Shown: positions 7,921-16,359 of the stretch, in pieces | Layout of the letters: each line of letters begins with the position of its first letter | Position numbering within the stretch: position 1 is the first letter of the stretch | Assembly (NCBI RefSeq): GCF_000785555.1 | Contig: NZ_CP009129.1 | Span: 186,001 to 250,000 of the forward strand | Length of the DNA stretch: 64,000 nucleotides | Direction: 5' to 3' | DNA from: Planococcus sp. PAMC 21323 | GTDB lineage: Bacteria; Bacillota; Bacilli; Bacillales_A; Planococcaceae | Made by a program: the position numbers and the translations under genes | The notes under the pieces: generated by a model | Seen by the model: only the letters and a program-made list of their open reading frames with translations | What the model was told of the DNA's origin: nothing | Database searches by the model: none

Positions 7921-8669
7921 GCTATTTGACGTTATCGATTACCTTAATTTTTGTGTTGATCCCGCTGCTATTATCTAAAACTTTAAAGCTTGGATTAGAG
8001 AAAGACACCATTATCGCAACGCTACGTTCGATTGTTCAATTATTGGCCGTTGGTTATGTATTGAAATTTGTATTTGACTCAGACAGCTTGCTTTATATCT
8101 TTATGATGGTTGGTTTGATGGTCGCAGCAGCTACGCATAACGCGCAGAAAAAAGGAGCGGCAATTCAAGGCATTACAACGAAAGTTGCTGTTACTTTAAT
8201 CTCTGTAGAGGTGCTTACGCAAAGTATTTTACTTGGCTTTAATATTACGCCAGCGACTGCACAATACATTATCCCAATCAGCGGCATGGTCATTGGTAAC
8301 TCAATGGTGCTGTCGATTTTGTTCTTAAATCGTTTTACAGCTGAAGTCGAGTCAAACCAAGATCAAACAGAGTTGATCTTGTCTCTCGGTGGAACACCTA
8401 AACAGGCGATCCATAGACAATTAATCACATCGATCAAAGCGAGTATGATTCCGACGATTGAAAGTCAGAAAACGGTAGGACTTGTTCAGTTACCGGGGAT
8501 GATGAGTGGTCAAATTATTGCTGGGGCAGACCCGATTCAAGCAGTTCAATTTCAGTTGCTCATTATGTTCTTACTCTTAACAACTGCTGCCGTGACGAGT
8601 GTCATGCTTGGGTTTTTATCGTATCCGACTTTATTTAATCAGCGAATGCAATTAATAAAAGATAAATAA
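7917..8669 (+). CDS. fetB: UPF0014 membrane permease, FetB/YbbM type
   Basis: A 250-residue multi-pass membrane protein whose start overlaps the fetA stop by four bases (ATGA). About seven hydrophobic helices are visible, with the family motifs MVAAATHNAQ and LSLGGTPKQA and the QLPGMMSGQIIAGADP loop. It is the membrane part of the FetAB-type exporter. Together with ftnA it would let the cell store or expel excess iron under peroxide stress. That function is inferred from E. coli FetAB and from the neighbouring ferritin. Confidence 0.87.
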   Translation: MSYLTLSITLIFVLIPLLLSKTLKLGLEKDTIIATLRSIVQLLAVGYVLKFVFDSDSLLYIFMMVGLMVAAATHNAQKKGAAIQGITTKVAVTLISVEVLTQSILLGFNITPATAQYIIPISGMVIGNSMVLSILFLNRFTAEVESNQDQTELILSLGGTPKQAIHRQLITSIKASMIPTIESQKTVGLVQLPGMMSGQIIAGADPIQAVQFQLLIMFLLLTTAAVTSVMLGFLSYPTLFNQRMQLIKDK

Positions 8670-8680
8670 ATTTAACGAAA

Positions 8681-8717
8681 AAAGCCAAATTCGAATTACT
8701 CGAATTTGGCTTTTTTT
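8681..8717. terminator. Bidirectional terminator fetB / saccharopine-dehydrogenase-like gene
   Basis: A 14-base-pair stem AAAGCCAAATTCGA/TCGAATTTGGCTTT has T-runs on both strands. It separates two convergent genes. Confidence 0.9.
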
Positions 8718-8718
8718 A

Positions 8719-9777
8719 TTAAGGATAAAACGTATCGATTTCAAACGCTCCTGAACCAGGTAATTTTTCTACTAAACTTGAACCGAAAAGACCGGCGGGC
8801 GTATAATAGCCGCCATCGATTTTTTCACTCAACAGACGACGAACGATATCAAGTGAACCATATACGGTTAAATCATAAACATTAGCGGTTTGAATACGAG
8901 CGACTTTCACAATACCCTCCGCATTTCTGGCCTCACCCCAAATATAAGCAGGTGTGTTAGCCCGGAATTCATTATCCGGACCTTTTACTCGTTTTGTTAC
9001 TTGTTTCTGCAGTTTTTCTTTCATCCAATCGGACGCAAACAAAGGACCGGCTACTCCCATTAAACGAGCGCTTCGAACTTTTGATTTGCTCATCGGAATC
9101 CAAGTGGAAATGGTTGGGATACCAGTTGTATAGAAAGCGGTCGAAACATCCCCCCAAGGAATTCCCATAGCAGAACGCGAACCACGCCCAAAATCAACGG
9201 TTCGGTGTTGGCTGCCAAGTGCGACAGGTTCAAGTACGCCATTTTTTCGATGCATGCCGCTTGAGCCGAGACCTTGGATCATTGTTTTAAACGTACCCGG
9301 TGAAACACCAGAATCTGAATCGAACCCAAGAGATAATTCAATCGCATCGGGCAATTCTTCTTTTAACTTTAAAGCGGTACAGTCTGTTGGAATAACGTCA
9401 AAACCGACGCCAGAACAAAGAATAATATCTTTTTCTACTGCTTGAGCATGCTGGGAATGTGTATATTCAAACACAGAAATTTCACCTGTAATATCTAGGT
9501 AATGCGTCTTAGCTTGTAAGCACGCTCTAATCATTGGGTTACTCGTCTGTTCAAAAGGGCCTGCACAGTGAAGCACCAATTCAATGTCCTTTAATTGATC
9601 TACGGCCTGTTCATCTAACGGGAATACTTGGAATGCTAGAGACAGTTCCTCAGCTAAGTGCTTAACTTTATTGGCATTGCGTCCTGCAAGTATAGGTGAC
9701 AATCCTCTCTTTACAGCTTCTCTAGCAATCAATTCTCCTGTATAGCCATTTGCTCCATAAATCATCCATTTTTTCAT
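8719..9777 (-). CDS. Saccharopine dehydrogenase-like NAD(P)-binding protein
   Basis: A 352-residue protein opening with an NAD(P)-binding Rossmann turn, MIYGANGYTGE (residues 6-16), and the HCAGPF and CSGVGFDVIPTD motifs. These are typical of the saccharopine dehydrogenase NADP-binding family, which includes the trans-acting enoyl reductases of mycobacteria. It is a soluble oxidoreductase of unknown substrate. The gene stands alone, with an AAGGAG site eight bases before ATG 9777 and a shared terminator at its end. It is unlikely to be a true lysine-pathway saccharopine dehydrogenase because the characteristic C-terminal part is missing. Confidence 0.8.
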   Translation of the reverse strand: MKKWMIYGANGYTGELIAREAVKRGLSPILAGRNANKVKHLAEELSLAFQVFPLDEQAVDQLKDIELVLHCAGPFEQTSNPMIRACLQAKTHYLDITGEISVFEYTHSQHAQAVEKDIILCSGVGFDVIPTDCTALKLKEELPDAIELSLGFDSDSGVSPGTFKTMIQGLGSSGMHRKNGVLEPVALGSQHRTVDFGRGSRSAMGIPWGDVSTAFYTTGIPTISTWIPMSKSKVRSARLMGVAGPLFASDWMKEKLQKQVTKRVKGPDNEFRANTPAYIWGEARNAEGIVKVARIQTANVYDLTVYGSLDIVRRLLSEKIDGGYYTPAGLFGSSLVEKLPGSGAFEIDTFYP

Positions 9778-9943
9778 TTTATCGACTCCTTGTATTTCTC
9801 TATCTTACTTCATTCAATAAGAAAGATTAAAATCCTTTGTTTAATAATGATGCAGACAATTACTGGGAGAAAAAAGGATTCAGCGAAAATAGATCGAATT
9901 AGGAAAGGAAGAATAAAATCGGAAACTAAAGGGAGCGAGTTAA

Positions 9944-10948
9944 ATGGCAAAGCTAAAGTTAATTCCTTACCGAGTAGAAGAAATAGCCGATCAAGCACCG
10001 CGAATTCCTAGAGGGGTACGGATGATTCAAGCGCCAGAAGTATGGCAATGGGCAGAGAAAGGAAAAGGGAAGGTTATTGCCATTCTAGATACGGGATGCC
10101 AGCCAGATCATCCCGATTTAGATGGTCAAATTATAGACGGCAAAAACTTCACGCCTGATTACAATGGAGATACGACGAACTTTGATGATAATAATGGCCA
10201 CGGCACACATGTCGCAGGGACAGTTGCTGCTTCTTATCGAGAAAGCGGAGGCATAGCAGGTGTCGCTCCAGAAGCGCAGTTACTCGTTTTAAAGGTATTG
10301 TCTGGTGAAGGTGGCGGGGAGTATCAAGGAATTATCGACGGTATTCAATTTGCAATTGATTGGAGAGGTCCCAACGACGAACGTGTGCATGTGATTTCCA
10401 TGTCTTTAGGTGGTCCAGAAGATGTTAAAGAATTACACGCAGTAGTGAAGCGGGCCGTAGATGCAGGAATTCCCGTCGTTTGTGCAGCAGGAAACGAAGG
10501 CGATGACAAATACGATACAAATGAATACGCTTATCCTGGAGCTTACGGGGAAGTGATTCAAGTAGGGGCTGCAGATTTTAACCGTAAGATTGCCAACTTC
10601 AGCAATACGAATGATGAAATCGATTTGGTAGCTCCAGGTGTCGATATTTATTCAACATTTCCGGGTGGCAAGTATGCTAGCCTTTCAGGAACTTCAATGG
10701 CGACACCGCATGTTTCAGGAGCGTTGGCACTAATTAAGAACATTGCCGAAAAAGAATTTGCTCGTGAACTGACAGAAGCTGAACTATATGCACAACTCGT
10801 TCGGCGTACCATGTCTATCGGCTACCCGAAAACCGCAGAAGGCAATGGTTTATTGGCATTAGATATATTGAATAAAATCGAACAATTATTTAAAGTGATC
10901 AACCAATCGTATAATACCGATGAAAAAATGGACCCAAGAAAATTTTAA
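9944..10948 (+). CDS. ispA: Intracellular serine protease (subtilisin family S8)
   Basis: A 334-residue subtilase with the triad Asp49 (ILDTG), His86 (NGHGTH) and Ser251 (GTSMATPH), and oxyanion Asn184 (AAGNEG). It has no signal peptide. It starts with the short LIPY-containing pro-sequence of intracellular subtilisins (LIPY at 6-9), which blocks the active site until removed. The protein acts in the cytosol, degrading proteins in stationary phase. ATG 9944 follows a GGGAG site. It is monocistronic with its own terminator. Peptides it releases could be handled by the M42 aminopeptidase and PepF encoded nearby, though no regulatory link is visible. Confidence 0.95.
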   Translation: MAKLKLIPYRVEEIADQAPRIPRGVRMIQAPEVWQWAEKGKGKVIAILDTGCQPDHPDLDGQIIDGKNFTPDYNGDTTNFDDNNGHGTHVAGTVAASYRESGGIAGVAPEAQLLVLKVLSGEGGGEYQGIIDGIQFAIDWRGPNDERVHVISMSLGGPEDVKELHAVVKRAVDAGIPVVCAAGNEGDDKYDTNEYAYPGAYGEVIQVGAADFNRKIANFSNTNDEIDLVAPGVDIYSTFPGGKYASLSGTSMATPHVSGALALIKNIAEKEFARELTEAELYAQLVRRTMSIGYPKTAEGNGLLALDILNKIEQLFKVINQSYNTDEKMDPRKF

Positions 10949-10956
10949 TCAGAGAA

Positions 10957-10990
10957 GCCACCCAACTTAAGCAAAAAGGGTGGTTTTTTT
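10957..10990 (+). terminator. Intrinsic terminator of ispA
   Basis: CCACCC (10958-10963) pairs with GGGTGG (10978-10983), with extra A-T pairs and a T7 run. Confidence 0.85.
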
Positions 10991-11071
10991 GATTCAAAAG
11001 AAATTACTTAATGTCAATTCTGATTCGAATGTTTGTAATTATTTGATTTGCGTAAAAAAACTAATAACTGT

Positions 11072-11100
11072 TTGATATATTGTATACAAGCGTTTATAAT
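11072..11100 (+). promoter_or_regulatory. SigA promoter with an internal GntR-type palindrome
   Basis: TTGATA (11072-11077) and a perfect TATAAT (11095-11100) are spaced by 17 bases. The spacer holds the perfect palindrome TTGTATACAA (11080-11089), the core of GntR-family operators such as that of Bacillus GntR. A repressor bound there would block polymerase. Confidence 0.7.
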
Positions 11101-11167
11101 TGAATCTATATTACTTTTGTTCGTTCTTTAAACATAAGTTCGAGGAGATTATAGAGGAGGGAATAAT

Positions 11168-12805
11168 GTGCAGAAAAAATTACATACTTTGTTGTATTTT
11201 TTACTTGTTTTTGTTTTATTGTTGTCAGCGTGTTCCGGAAATACCGAAACGACAACTACAGAAAACAATGGAAAAGAAATGACGGAAGAAGATAAGCACG
11301 GAGGTACATTAATTTATGGGCGTGGAGCGGATTCTGTTGGATTAGACCCGATCAATGTCACAGACGGTGAATCGATTCGTGTTACGCATAATATCTTTGA
11401 AACTTTATTGGAATACGACCACAATTTAGAATTACAACCAAAACTAGCAACAGAATACAGTTCGAGTGAAGATGGTTTGACTTGGACATTCCAATTACGT
11501 GAAGGCGTTAAATTCCATGATGGAACTGATTTTAATGCAGAAGCTGTTGTTTTTAATTTTGACCGTTGGATGGACCCAGAAAACAAATATCACCAAGGAG
11601 ATTTTCCTTATTACCCATTTCTTTACGGTGGGTTTAAAGGAGATGAAAATCATTTAATCGAACATGTCCTAGCGACAGGCGATCATGAGCTTGAGATTAA
11701 ATTGAAACGAAAAACAGCACCATTTCTTAGTTATTTAGCAATTTCCATGTTCGGGATTGCGAGTCCAGCTGCGATTGAGCAGTATGGAGCGGAATTATAT
11801 GAACACCCTGTAGGAACAGGGCCATTCATGTTTGAAGAATGGAGTCGCAACAGCACCATTACATTGGCGAAAAATCCAGAATATTGGATGGATGGAAAGC
11901 CGTATCTAGACAAACTTGTTTATCAAGTCATCCCTGAAAATTCAGCGCGTTTAAACGCATTGCAAACAGGCGAAATTGATGTTTTAGATGGCATGAATGC
12001 AGGGGACACTACTATTGTAGAAGAAGCACAAGGATTAGAATTGCAAAAGCGTCCAAGTTTCAATATTGGTTATATGGCTTTTAATATGGAGAAAAAACCT
12101 TTTGATAATCCATTGGTACGTAAAGCGATTAATTTGGCCATTAACAAAGAAGAAATTGTCGATGCATTTTATAACGGCATGGCTGATTCGGCAACAAGTC
12201 CATTGCCGCCATCGTTATGGAGCCATGATGATACGTTAAAAAAATATGATTATAATGTCGAAGAAGCGAAAAAGCTATTAGCTGAAGCCGGCTTAGAGGA
12301 TGGCTTTGAGACAGAATTATACACAATGAGCAATCCGCGTCCTTATTTGCCCGAACCCGTTAAAATAGCTGAAGCGATTCAATCGGACTTAGCCGAAATT
12401 GGCGTCACAGCAAAAATTGTTTCCTCAGAATGGGCAACATATTTAGATGATACGAAAAATGGCAAGCACAGTATGGCGATGTATGGGTGGACGGGTGTAA
12501 TGGCTGATCCTGATAATTTCCTATATCCCAACTTAAGCAAAACAAACGCGGAAGTTCCAGCACAAAATATTGCCTTCTATAAGAGTGATGAGTTTACTTC
12601 TTTAATTACAGAAGCGCGTGAAACAATTGATCATGAAAAGCGGACAGAGCTTTATAAGAAAGCACAGCAGCTATTTCAAGAAGATGCACCTTGGGTGATG
12701 TTGGCATATACAACGCCTCCACTTGCGCAAAGTGATTATGTAAAAGGCTACAAGCCGCATCCAATGAGTAACGACTTAATGACAGATGTGTATTTAACAA
12801 ACTAA
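11168..12805 (+). CDS. ABC transporter substrate-binding lipoprotein, peptide family 5 (DppA/OppA-like)
   Basis: A 545-residue extracellular solute-binding protein. Residues 1-21 form a lipoprotein signal with lipobox LLSAC, and Cys22 becomes lipidated. A Thr/Glu-rich linker follows, then the family-5 fold with GGTLIYGRGADSVGLDP and the GTGPFMFEEW motif. It should capture oligopeptides at the cell surface, though some relatives bind nickel, heme or opines. The start is GTG 11168, seven bases after AGAGGAGG. No permease or ATPase genes follow, so it must use a transporter encoded elsewhere. It is co-transcribed with an M42 aminopeptidase under a promoter with a GntR-like operator. Confidence 0.93.
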   Translation: MQKKLHTLLYFLLVFVLLLSACSGNTETTTTENNGKEMTEEDKHGGTLIYGRGADSVGLDPINVTDGESIRVTHNIFETLLEYDHNLELQPKLATEYSSSEDGLTWTFQLREGVKFHDGTDFNAEAVVFNFDRWMDPENKYHQGDFPYYPFLYGGFKGDENHLIEHVLATGDHELEIKLKRKTAPFLSYLAISMFGIASPAAIEQYGAELYEHPVGTGPFMFEEWSRNSTITLAKNPEYWMDGKPYLDKLVYQVIPENSARLNALQTGEIDVLDGMNAGDTTIVEEAQGLELQKRPSFNIGYMAFNMEKKPFDNPLVRKAINLAINKEEIVDAFYNGMADSATSPLPPSLWSHDDTLKKYDYNVEEAKKLLAEAGLEDGFETELYTMSNPRPYLPEPVKIAEAIQSDLAEIGVTAKIVSSEWATYLDDTKNGKHSMAMYGWTGVMADPDNFLYPNLSKTNAEVPAQNIAFYKSDEFTSLITEARETIDHEKRTELYKKAQQLFQEDAPWVMLAYTTPPLAQSDYVKGYKPHPMSNDLMTDVYLTN

Positions 12806-12825
12806 TAAGTTGAGGTGGATGGTCT

Positions 12826-13905
12826 TTGTACAATTTATTGAAAAAGCTATGTGAACTGGTAGGACCAAGTGGATTTGAACAGGACGTTCAACGTTTTATC
12901 AAAAATGAAATACAAGACAAAGTGGATAAAATTGAAGTAGATGCTTTAGGAAATCTAATCGCTGCTATAAAAGCGACTGATCCACAGATGCCATCAATTT
13001 TACTAGCAGCACATGCAGATGAAATTGGTTTTATCGTCAAAAAAATTGAACCGAATGGCACATTACGCTTTGAACAGCTTGGGGGATTTGATAATCGAAT
13101 CTTGCTAGCACAACCTGTTACGATTAAAAGCTCTGAAGGTTATATCGAAGGTGTCATTGGTGCTTTAGCTGTCCATTACGTAAAATGGGATGATCCGAGC
13201 AGAATTGCTTCGCATCGTGATTTGTATATTGATGTCGGTGCAAGCTCGGCCACAGAAGTTCTTGAGATGGGGATCAAGGTTGGTCAACCGATAAGTTATG
13301 GGAGTGGCCTAAAGTTGGCAGGTGACAAAAAACGCAATCGAGTAATCGGAAAAGCATTAGATGATCGCGCCGGTTGCGCTGTCTTAATCAGTCTGATTAA
13401 TAAGCTTCAGGCTAACCCAAAAGCACAACATGGTGAGATTTACTGTGTTTTCACAGTCCAAGAAGAAGTAGGATTACGAGGAGCTTCTGTATTGTCGCAA
13501 GGCATTAAACCAGATTTTGCATTAGCCGTAGATACAACACCAACAAGCGATACTTACGATGTATTGATGACAGGAACTAGGAAACTCGGTGAAGGACCCT
13601 GTATTAAGATTGCAGATAAGTCATTGATTTCGCATCCACTTGTGACAGGCCTTTTGGAAGAAGTTGCAATTGAACAAAGCATTCCATACCAACAAGAAAT
13701 TTTTATGGGCATTGGTACAGACGCCGGAGCTATTCATATGACATCAACCGGAGTGTCAACTGGAGTCGTATCTATTCCTTCGCGTTATACACATACACCA
13801 ACTGAAATTATCGACTTAGAAGATCTTGAAAATACGGTTCTTTTAGTAGAAGCATTTATTTTTGCTTCAAAAAAATTAAAAGGGAAAAACTTTTTAGATA
13901 CATGA
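12826..13905 (+). CDS. M42 family metallo-aminopeptidase (FrvX/YsdC/YtoP type)
   Basis: A 359-residue cytosolic aminopeptidase with two metal ions. Ligands are His63 (AAHADEIG), the Asp of LDDRAGC, the Glu pair of VQEEVGLRG, the Asp of AVDTTPT and the His of HTPTE. Relatives form tetrahedral dodecamers that trim short peptides. The start is TTG 12826, after a GAGGTGG site. It lies 20 bases behind the peptide-binding lipoprotein, so the pair probably imports and digests peptides. The preferred residue (Glu, Leu or Lys) cannot be read from the sequence. Confidence 0.92.
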   Translation: MYNLLKKLCELVGPSGFEQDVQRFIKNEIQDKVDKIEVDALGNLIAAIKATDPQMPSILLAAHADEIGFIVKKIEPNGTLRFEQLGGFDNRILLAQPVTIKSSEGYIEGVIGALAVHYVKWDDPSRIASHRDLYIDVGASSATEVLEMGIKVGQPISYGSGLKLAGDKKRNRVIGKALDDRAGCAVLISLINKLQANPKAQHGEIYCVFTVQEEVGLRGASVLSQGIKPDFALAVDTTPTSDTYDVLMTGTRKLGEGPCIKIADKSLISHPLVTGLLEEVAIEQSIPYQQEIFMGIGTDAGAIHMTSTGVSTGVVSIPSRYTHTPTEIIDLEDLENTVLLVEAFIFASKKLKGKNFLDT

Positions 13906-13916
13906 ATAGAATGGAG

Positions 13917-13949
13917 AAAAACCGAGTGCCCACAAGGCATTCGGTTTTT
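13917..13949 (+). terminator. Terminator of the lipoprotein/M42 operon
   Basis: AAAAACCGAGTGCC pairs with GGCATTCGGTTTTT around a CACAA loop (one G-U pair), ending in a T-run. Confidence 0.9.
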
Positions 13950-14087
13950 CTATTGGTAGTTTTAAATAACGATTAAGCAATATGAAATAATGAATTCAAA
14001 TTAATTTCAAAAAAGTGATCTAAAGTGAATCCCTTTGCGTTATGCCTGTATAACGAAAAAAAAACAAAACAAAGGGAGCGATTTTAG

Positions 14088-15449
14088 ATGAAATTAAACA
14101 AAGTACTTTTAGCCTTACCACTCAGCCTAGCATTATTGGTACCAACGGCGGCACTTGCCGACAGCCACGGAGGACATTCAACAGCGAGCGAAGCTTCAAT
14201 GGAAATGGCCACAGCAACACCGGCTGGAGAACTACGCATCGCCCTTGATACGACGTTAACCGAGCATGCATTCCTTGCAATCGAAGCGATGCGTAAAGGC
14301 GTCGACGGCGCAGAAGATTTTGACCAAGCAGCAGGCGCGTTACTAGCGAACGCTGACGACTTATCAGCAGCAGTTGGATCGGTTTATGGCGAAGAAGGCG
14401 CAGCGCAATTTGACGAAGTATGGAAATCACATATCGGGTATTTCGTGGATTACGTAACAGCAACTGCTGAAGACAACCAAGAAGGCAAAGACCAAGCACT
14501 AGCAGAACTGGAAAAATACAAAGTTGAACAATCTGAGTTTTTTGACACAGCAACAGGTGGCTTACTGCCAGCGGCAGCTGTTCAAGAAGGATTGGACATG
14601 CACGTTGATCAGTTGATCATGGCATTTGACGCATACGTGGCGGGCGATTTCGAAAAAGCTTACTCATTAGAGCGTGAAGGAATTCAACACATGAGCATGT
14701 TCGCAGAAAGCTTGTCTATTGCGATCACAACTCAATTCCCAGACAAATTTGAAAACACAAGTGCGGATACACCGGCAATTGACTTGCGTGCGACCTTGAA
14801 CCAAACGTTCACTGAACATGCAGGACTTGCGGTAATGGCAATGCAAGACGGCGCTGACGGCGCAGAAAGTTTTGACCAAGCAGCAGGCGCGTTACTAGCG
14901 AACGCTGACGACTTGTCGGCAGCTGTTGGTTCGGTATACGGCGAAGAAGCCGGTGCACAATTTGACGAAACATGGAAGTCGCACATTGGCTACTTTGTGG
15001 ATTACGTAACAGCAACAGGTGAAGGCAACAAAGAAGGGCAAGAACAAGCACGTGCAGAACTTGACCAATACATCGTCGACCAAGCCGCATTCTTAGATGC
15101 AGCAACAGAAGGACGCGTACCAGCCGATGCACTTGAAGAAGGCTTGACAGCACATGTTGGCCAACTCCTAGCCGCATTTGACTCATACGTAGCCGGCGAT
15201 TTTGATGCAGCGTACAGCTCGATTCGCGAAGCATACGCACATATGCAAATGCCAGCAGCTGGCTTGTCAGCAGCAATCGTAGATCAGTTCCCAGACCAAT
15301 TCGGTGCAACTGAAATGCCATCTGAAATGCCAAAAACAGGCATGGGCGGAATGGCTGACGAAGGTTCATTCCCAATCATGTGGGTACTAATCGGCTTAAT
15401 GCTTGCGACATTGACAACAGTTGTAGCAGTTCGTACACGCAAACAATAA
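14088..15449 (+). CDS. Cell-wall-anchored tandem-duplicated His-bundle protein (MPKTG sorting signal)
   Basis: A 453-residue exported protein. Residues 1-24 are a signal peptide (cleavage after ALA) and DSHGGHS begins the mature chain. Two copies of a helical unit follow, offset by exactly 184 residues. Each unit has His in TEHA (60, 244), KSHIGYFVDYV (115, 299), a later helix (172, 356) and the last helix (201, 385). Four conserved histidines per predicted helical bundle suggest metal or heme binding. The C-terminus has the sorting motif MPKTG (414-418), a membrane helix and RTRKQ, so sortase would attach it to the wall. The family is uncharacterised; database names such as copper amine oxidase are probably misleading. 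A CopC gene follows. Confidence 0.85.
   Translation: MKLNKVLLALPLSLALLVPTAALADSHGGHSTASEASMEMATATPAGELRIALDTTLTEHAFLAIEAMRKGVDGAEDFDQAAGALLANADDLSAAVGSVYGEEGAAQFDEVWKSHIGYFVDYVTATAEDNQEGKDQALAELEKYKVEQSEFFDTATGGLLPAAAVQEGLDMHVDQLIMAFDAYVAGDFEKAYSLEREGIQHMSMFAESLSIAITTQFPDKFENTSADTPAIDLRATLNQTFTEHAGLAVMAMQDGADGAESFDQAAGALLANADDLSAAVGSVYGEEAGAQFDETWKSHIGYFVDYVTATGEGNKEGQEQARAELDQYIVDQAAFLDAATEGRVPADALEEGLTAHVGQLLAAFDSYVAGDFDAAYSSIREAYAHMQMPAAGLSAAIVDQFPDQFGATEMPSEMPKTGMGGMADEGSFPIMWVLIGLMLATLTTVVAVRTRKQ
14322..14362 (+). repeat. Direct repeat, copy 1 (internal to the His-bundle gene)
   Basis: These 41 bases are identical to 14874-14914. The offset is 552 bases, exactly 184 codons, marking a recent or homogenised internal gene duplication. 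Confidence 0.95.
14874..14914 (+). repeat. Direct repeat, copy 2 (internal to the His-bundle gene)
   Basis: Second copy of the 41-base identity at 14322-14362. Flanking sequence is similar but diverged, mostly at third codon positions. Confidence 0.95.
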
Positions 15450-15463
15450 TTAGACAGATAACA

Positions 15464-15492
15464 AAAAAGCTAGCCTTTTTGGCTAGCTTTTT
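15464..15492 (+). terminator. Terminator of the His-bundle gene
   Basis: AAAAAGCTAGCC and GGCTAGCTTTTT form a perfect stem around a T5 loop. Confidence 0.92.
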
Positions 15493-15644
15493 GTTTGTCT
15501 AAATAATGGATAAGAGACGTTTAGTTTTTACTATATTGTGTCGGAAACTCCGAAATAAGTAATAGTTTTGGATTTAGAAATAAGTTAAAGAAAAATATAC
15601 CTGAAGTTATTGTAAGATAGAAAAAAGAAATGGAGATGAATTGT

Positions 15645-16199
15645 ATGAAAAAAATAATGATTTTATTCGTATTGGCTATTTTTGCATTACCAGTAGTTGG
15701 ACAAGCACACACGACATTATCTTCCTCAACACCTGCACAAGGTTCTGTTGTTACTGAGAGTTTAGAAGAAATAGTTCTGACTTTCGGAACGGTTATAGAA
15801 CAAGGAAGTACAATGACTTTGGAAAGTGCAGGAGAAACTTATGATTTTGAAGAAGTCACTCTTTCAAGCGAAATTATGACTGGAGTTATAAAAGAAAAGC
15901 TGCCAAATGGCTCGTATACAATTCAGTGGAAAATCATTGGAGTAGACGGCCATCCAATTGAAGGAGAAGTTCCATTTGAAGTAGCTGTAGAAGTAGTTGA
16001 AGAAGAACCAGTAGAAGAAACAGTAGTCGAAACTGAAGAAGAGCCTGTTGTTGAAGAAGAATTAGCTACAGAAGAACAATCTGTTCAAGCTACAGAAAGC
16101 ACTGAAGAAGCTGGCGGCAATATGCTAACCACCATCCTTCTTATTTTAGCAGTTGTGGTTATTGGATTTGTTGTCTTCAGATTGATGAAGAAGAAATAA
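15645..16199 (+). CDS. Membrane-anchored CopC-domain copper-binding protein
   Basis: A 184-residue exported protein. The signal peptide ends GQA-His, so His22 becomes the mature N-terminus, the first ligand of the CopC copper(II) site. The other ligands, Asp101 and His103 (VDGHPIEG), are present with the usual Asp-x-His spacing. The CopC beta-sandwich spans about 22-115. An acidic Glu/Val-rich linker and a C-terminal helix with KKK follow, anchoring it outside the membrane. I chose ATG 15645 because the GGAG site lies nine bases before it; upstream in-frame ATGs overlap that site. It probably binds or delivers copper at the surface, possibly with the upstream His-bundle protein. Confidence 0.88.
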   Translation: MKKIMILFVLAIFALPVVGQAHTTLSSSTPAQGSVVTESLEEIVLTFGTVIEQGSTMTLESAGETYDFEEVTLSSEIMTGVIKEKLPNGSYTIQWKIIGVDGHPIEGEVPFEVAVEVVEEEPVEETVVETEEEPVVEEELATEEQSVQATESTEEAGGNMLTTILLILAVVVIGFVVFRLMKKK

Positions 16200-16359
16200 G
16201 GTTATTATTGAAAGAGAAGACTTCTGAGGAAGTGTTTCTCTTTTTTTATTCTCAGAAGTAGAAAGACGTATTATTGATGAAATTGTAGCCGCATATATGT
16301 TATAAAGGAAAAGGAATAGATATGTCTTAATTGCAAGAGAAAATGGGAAGGATGATTTT

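Noticed and set aside
14322-14914. CRISPR-like array
   Set aside because: Only two copies, far apart, in frame within one protein gene.
14809-15375. 188-codon minus-strand frame opposite the His-bundle repeats, and two shorter ones
   Set aside because: They are Leu/Arg/Gln-rich reflections of the Ala/Asp-rich sense gene and repeat with the same period; no start signals.
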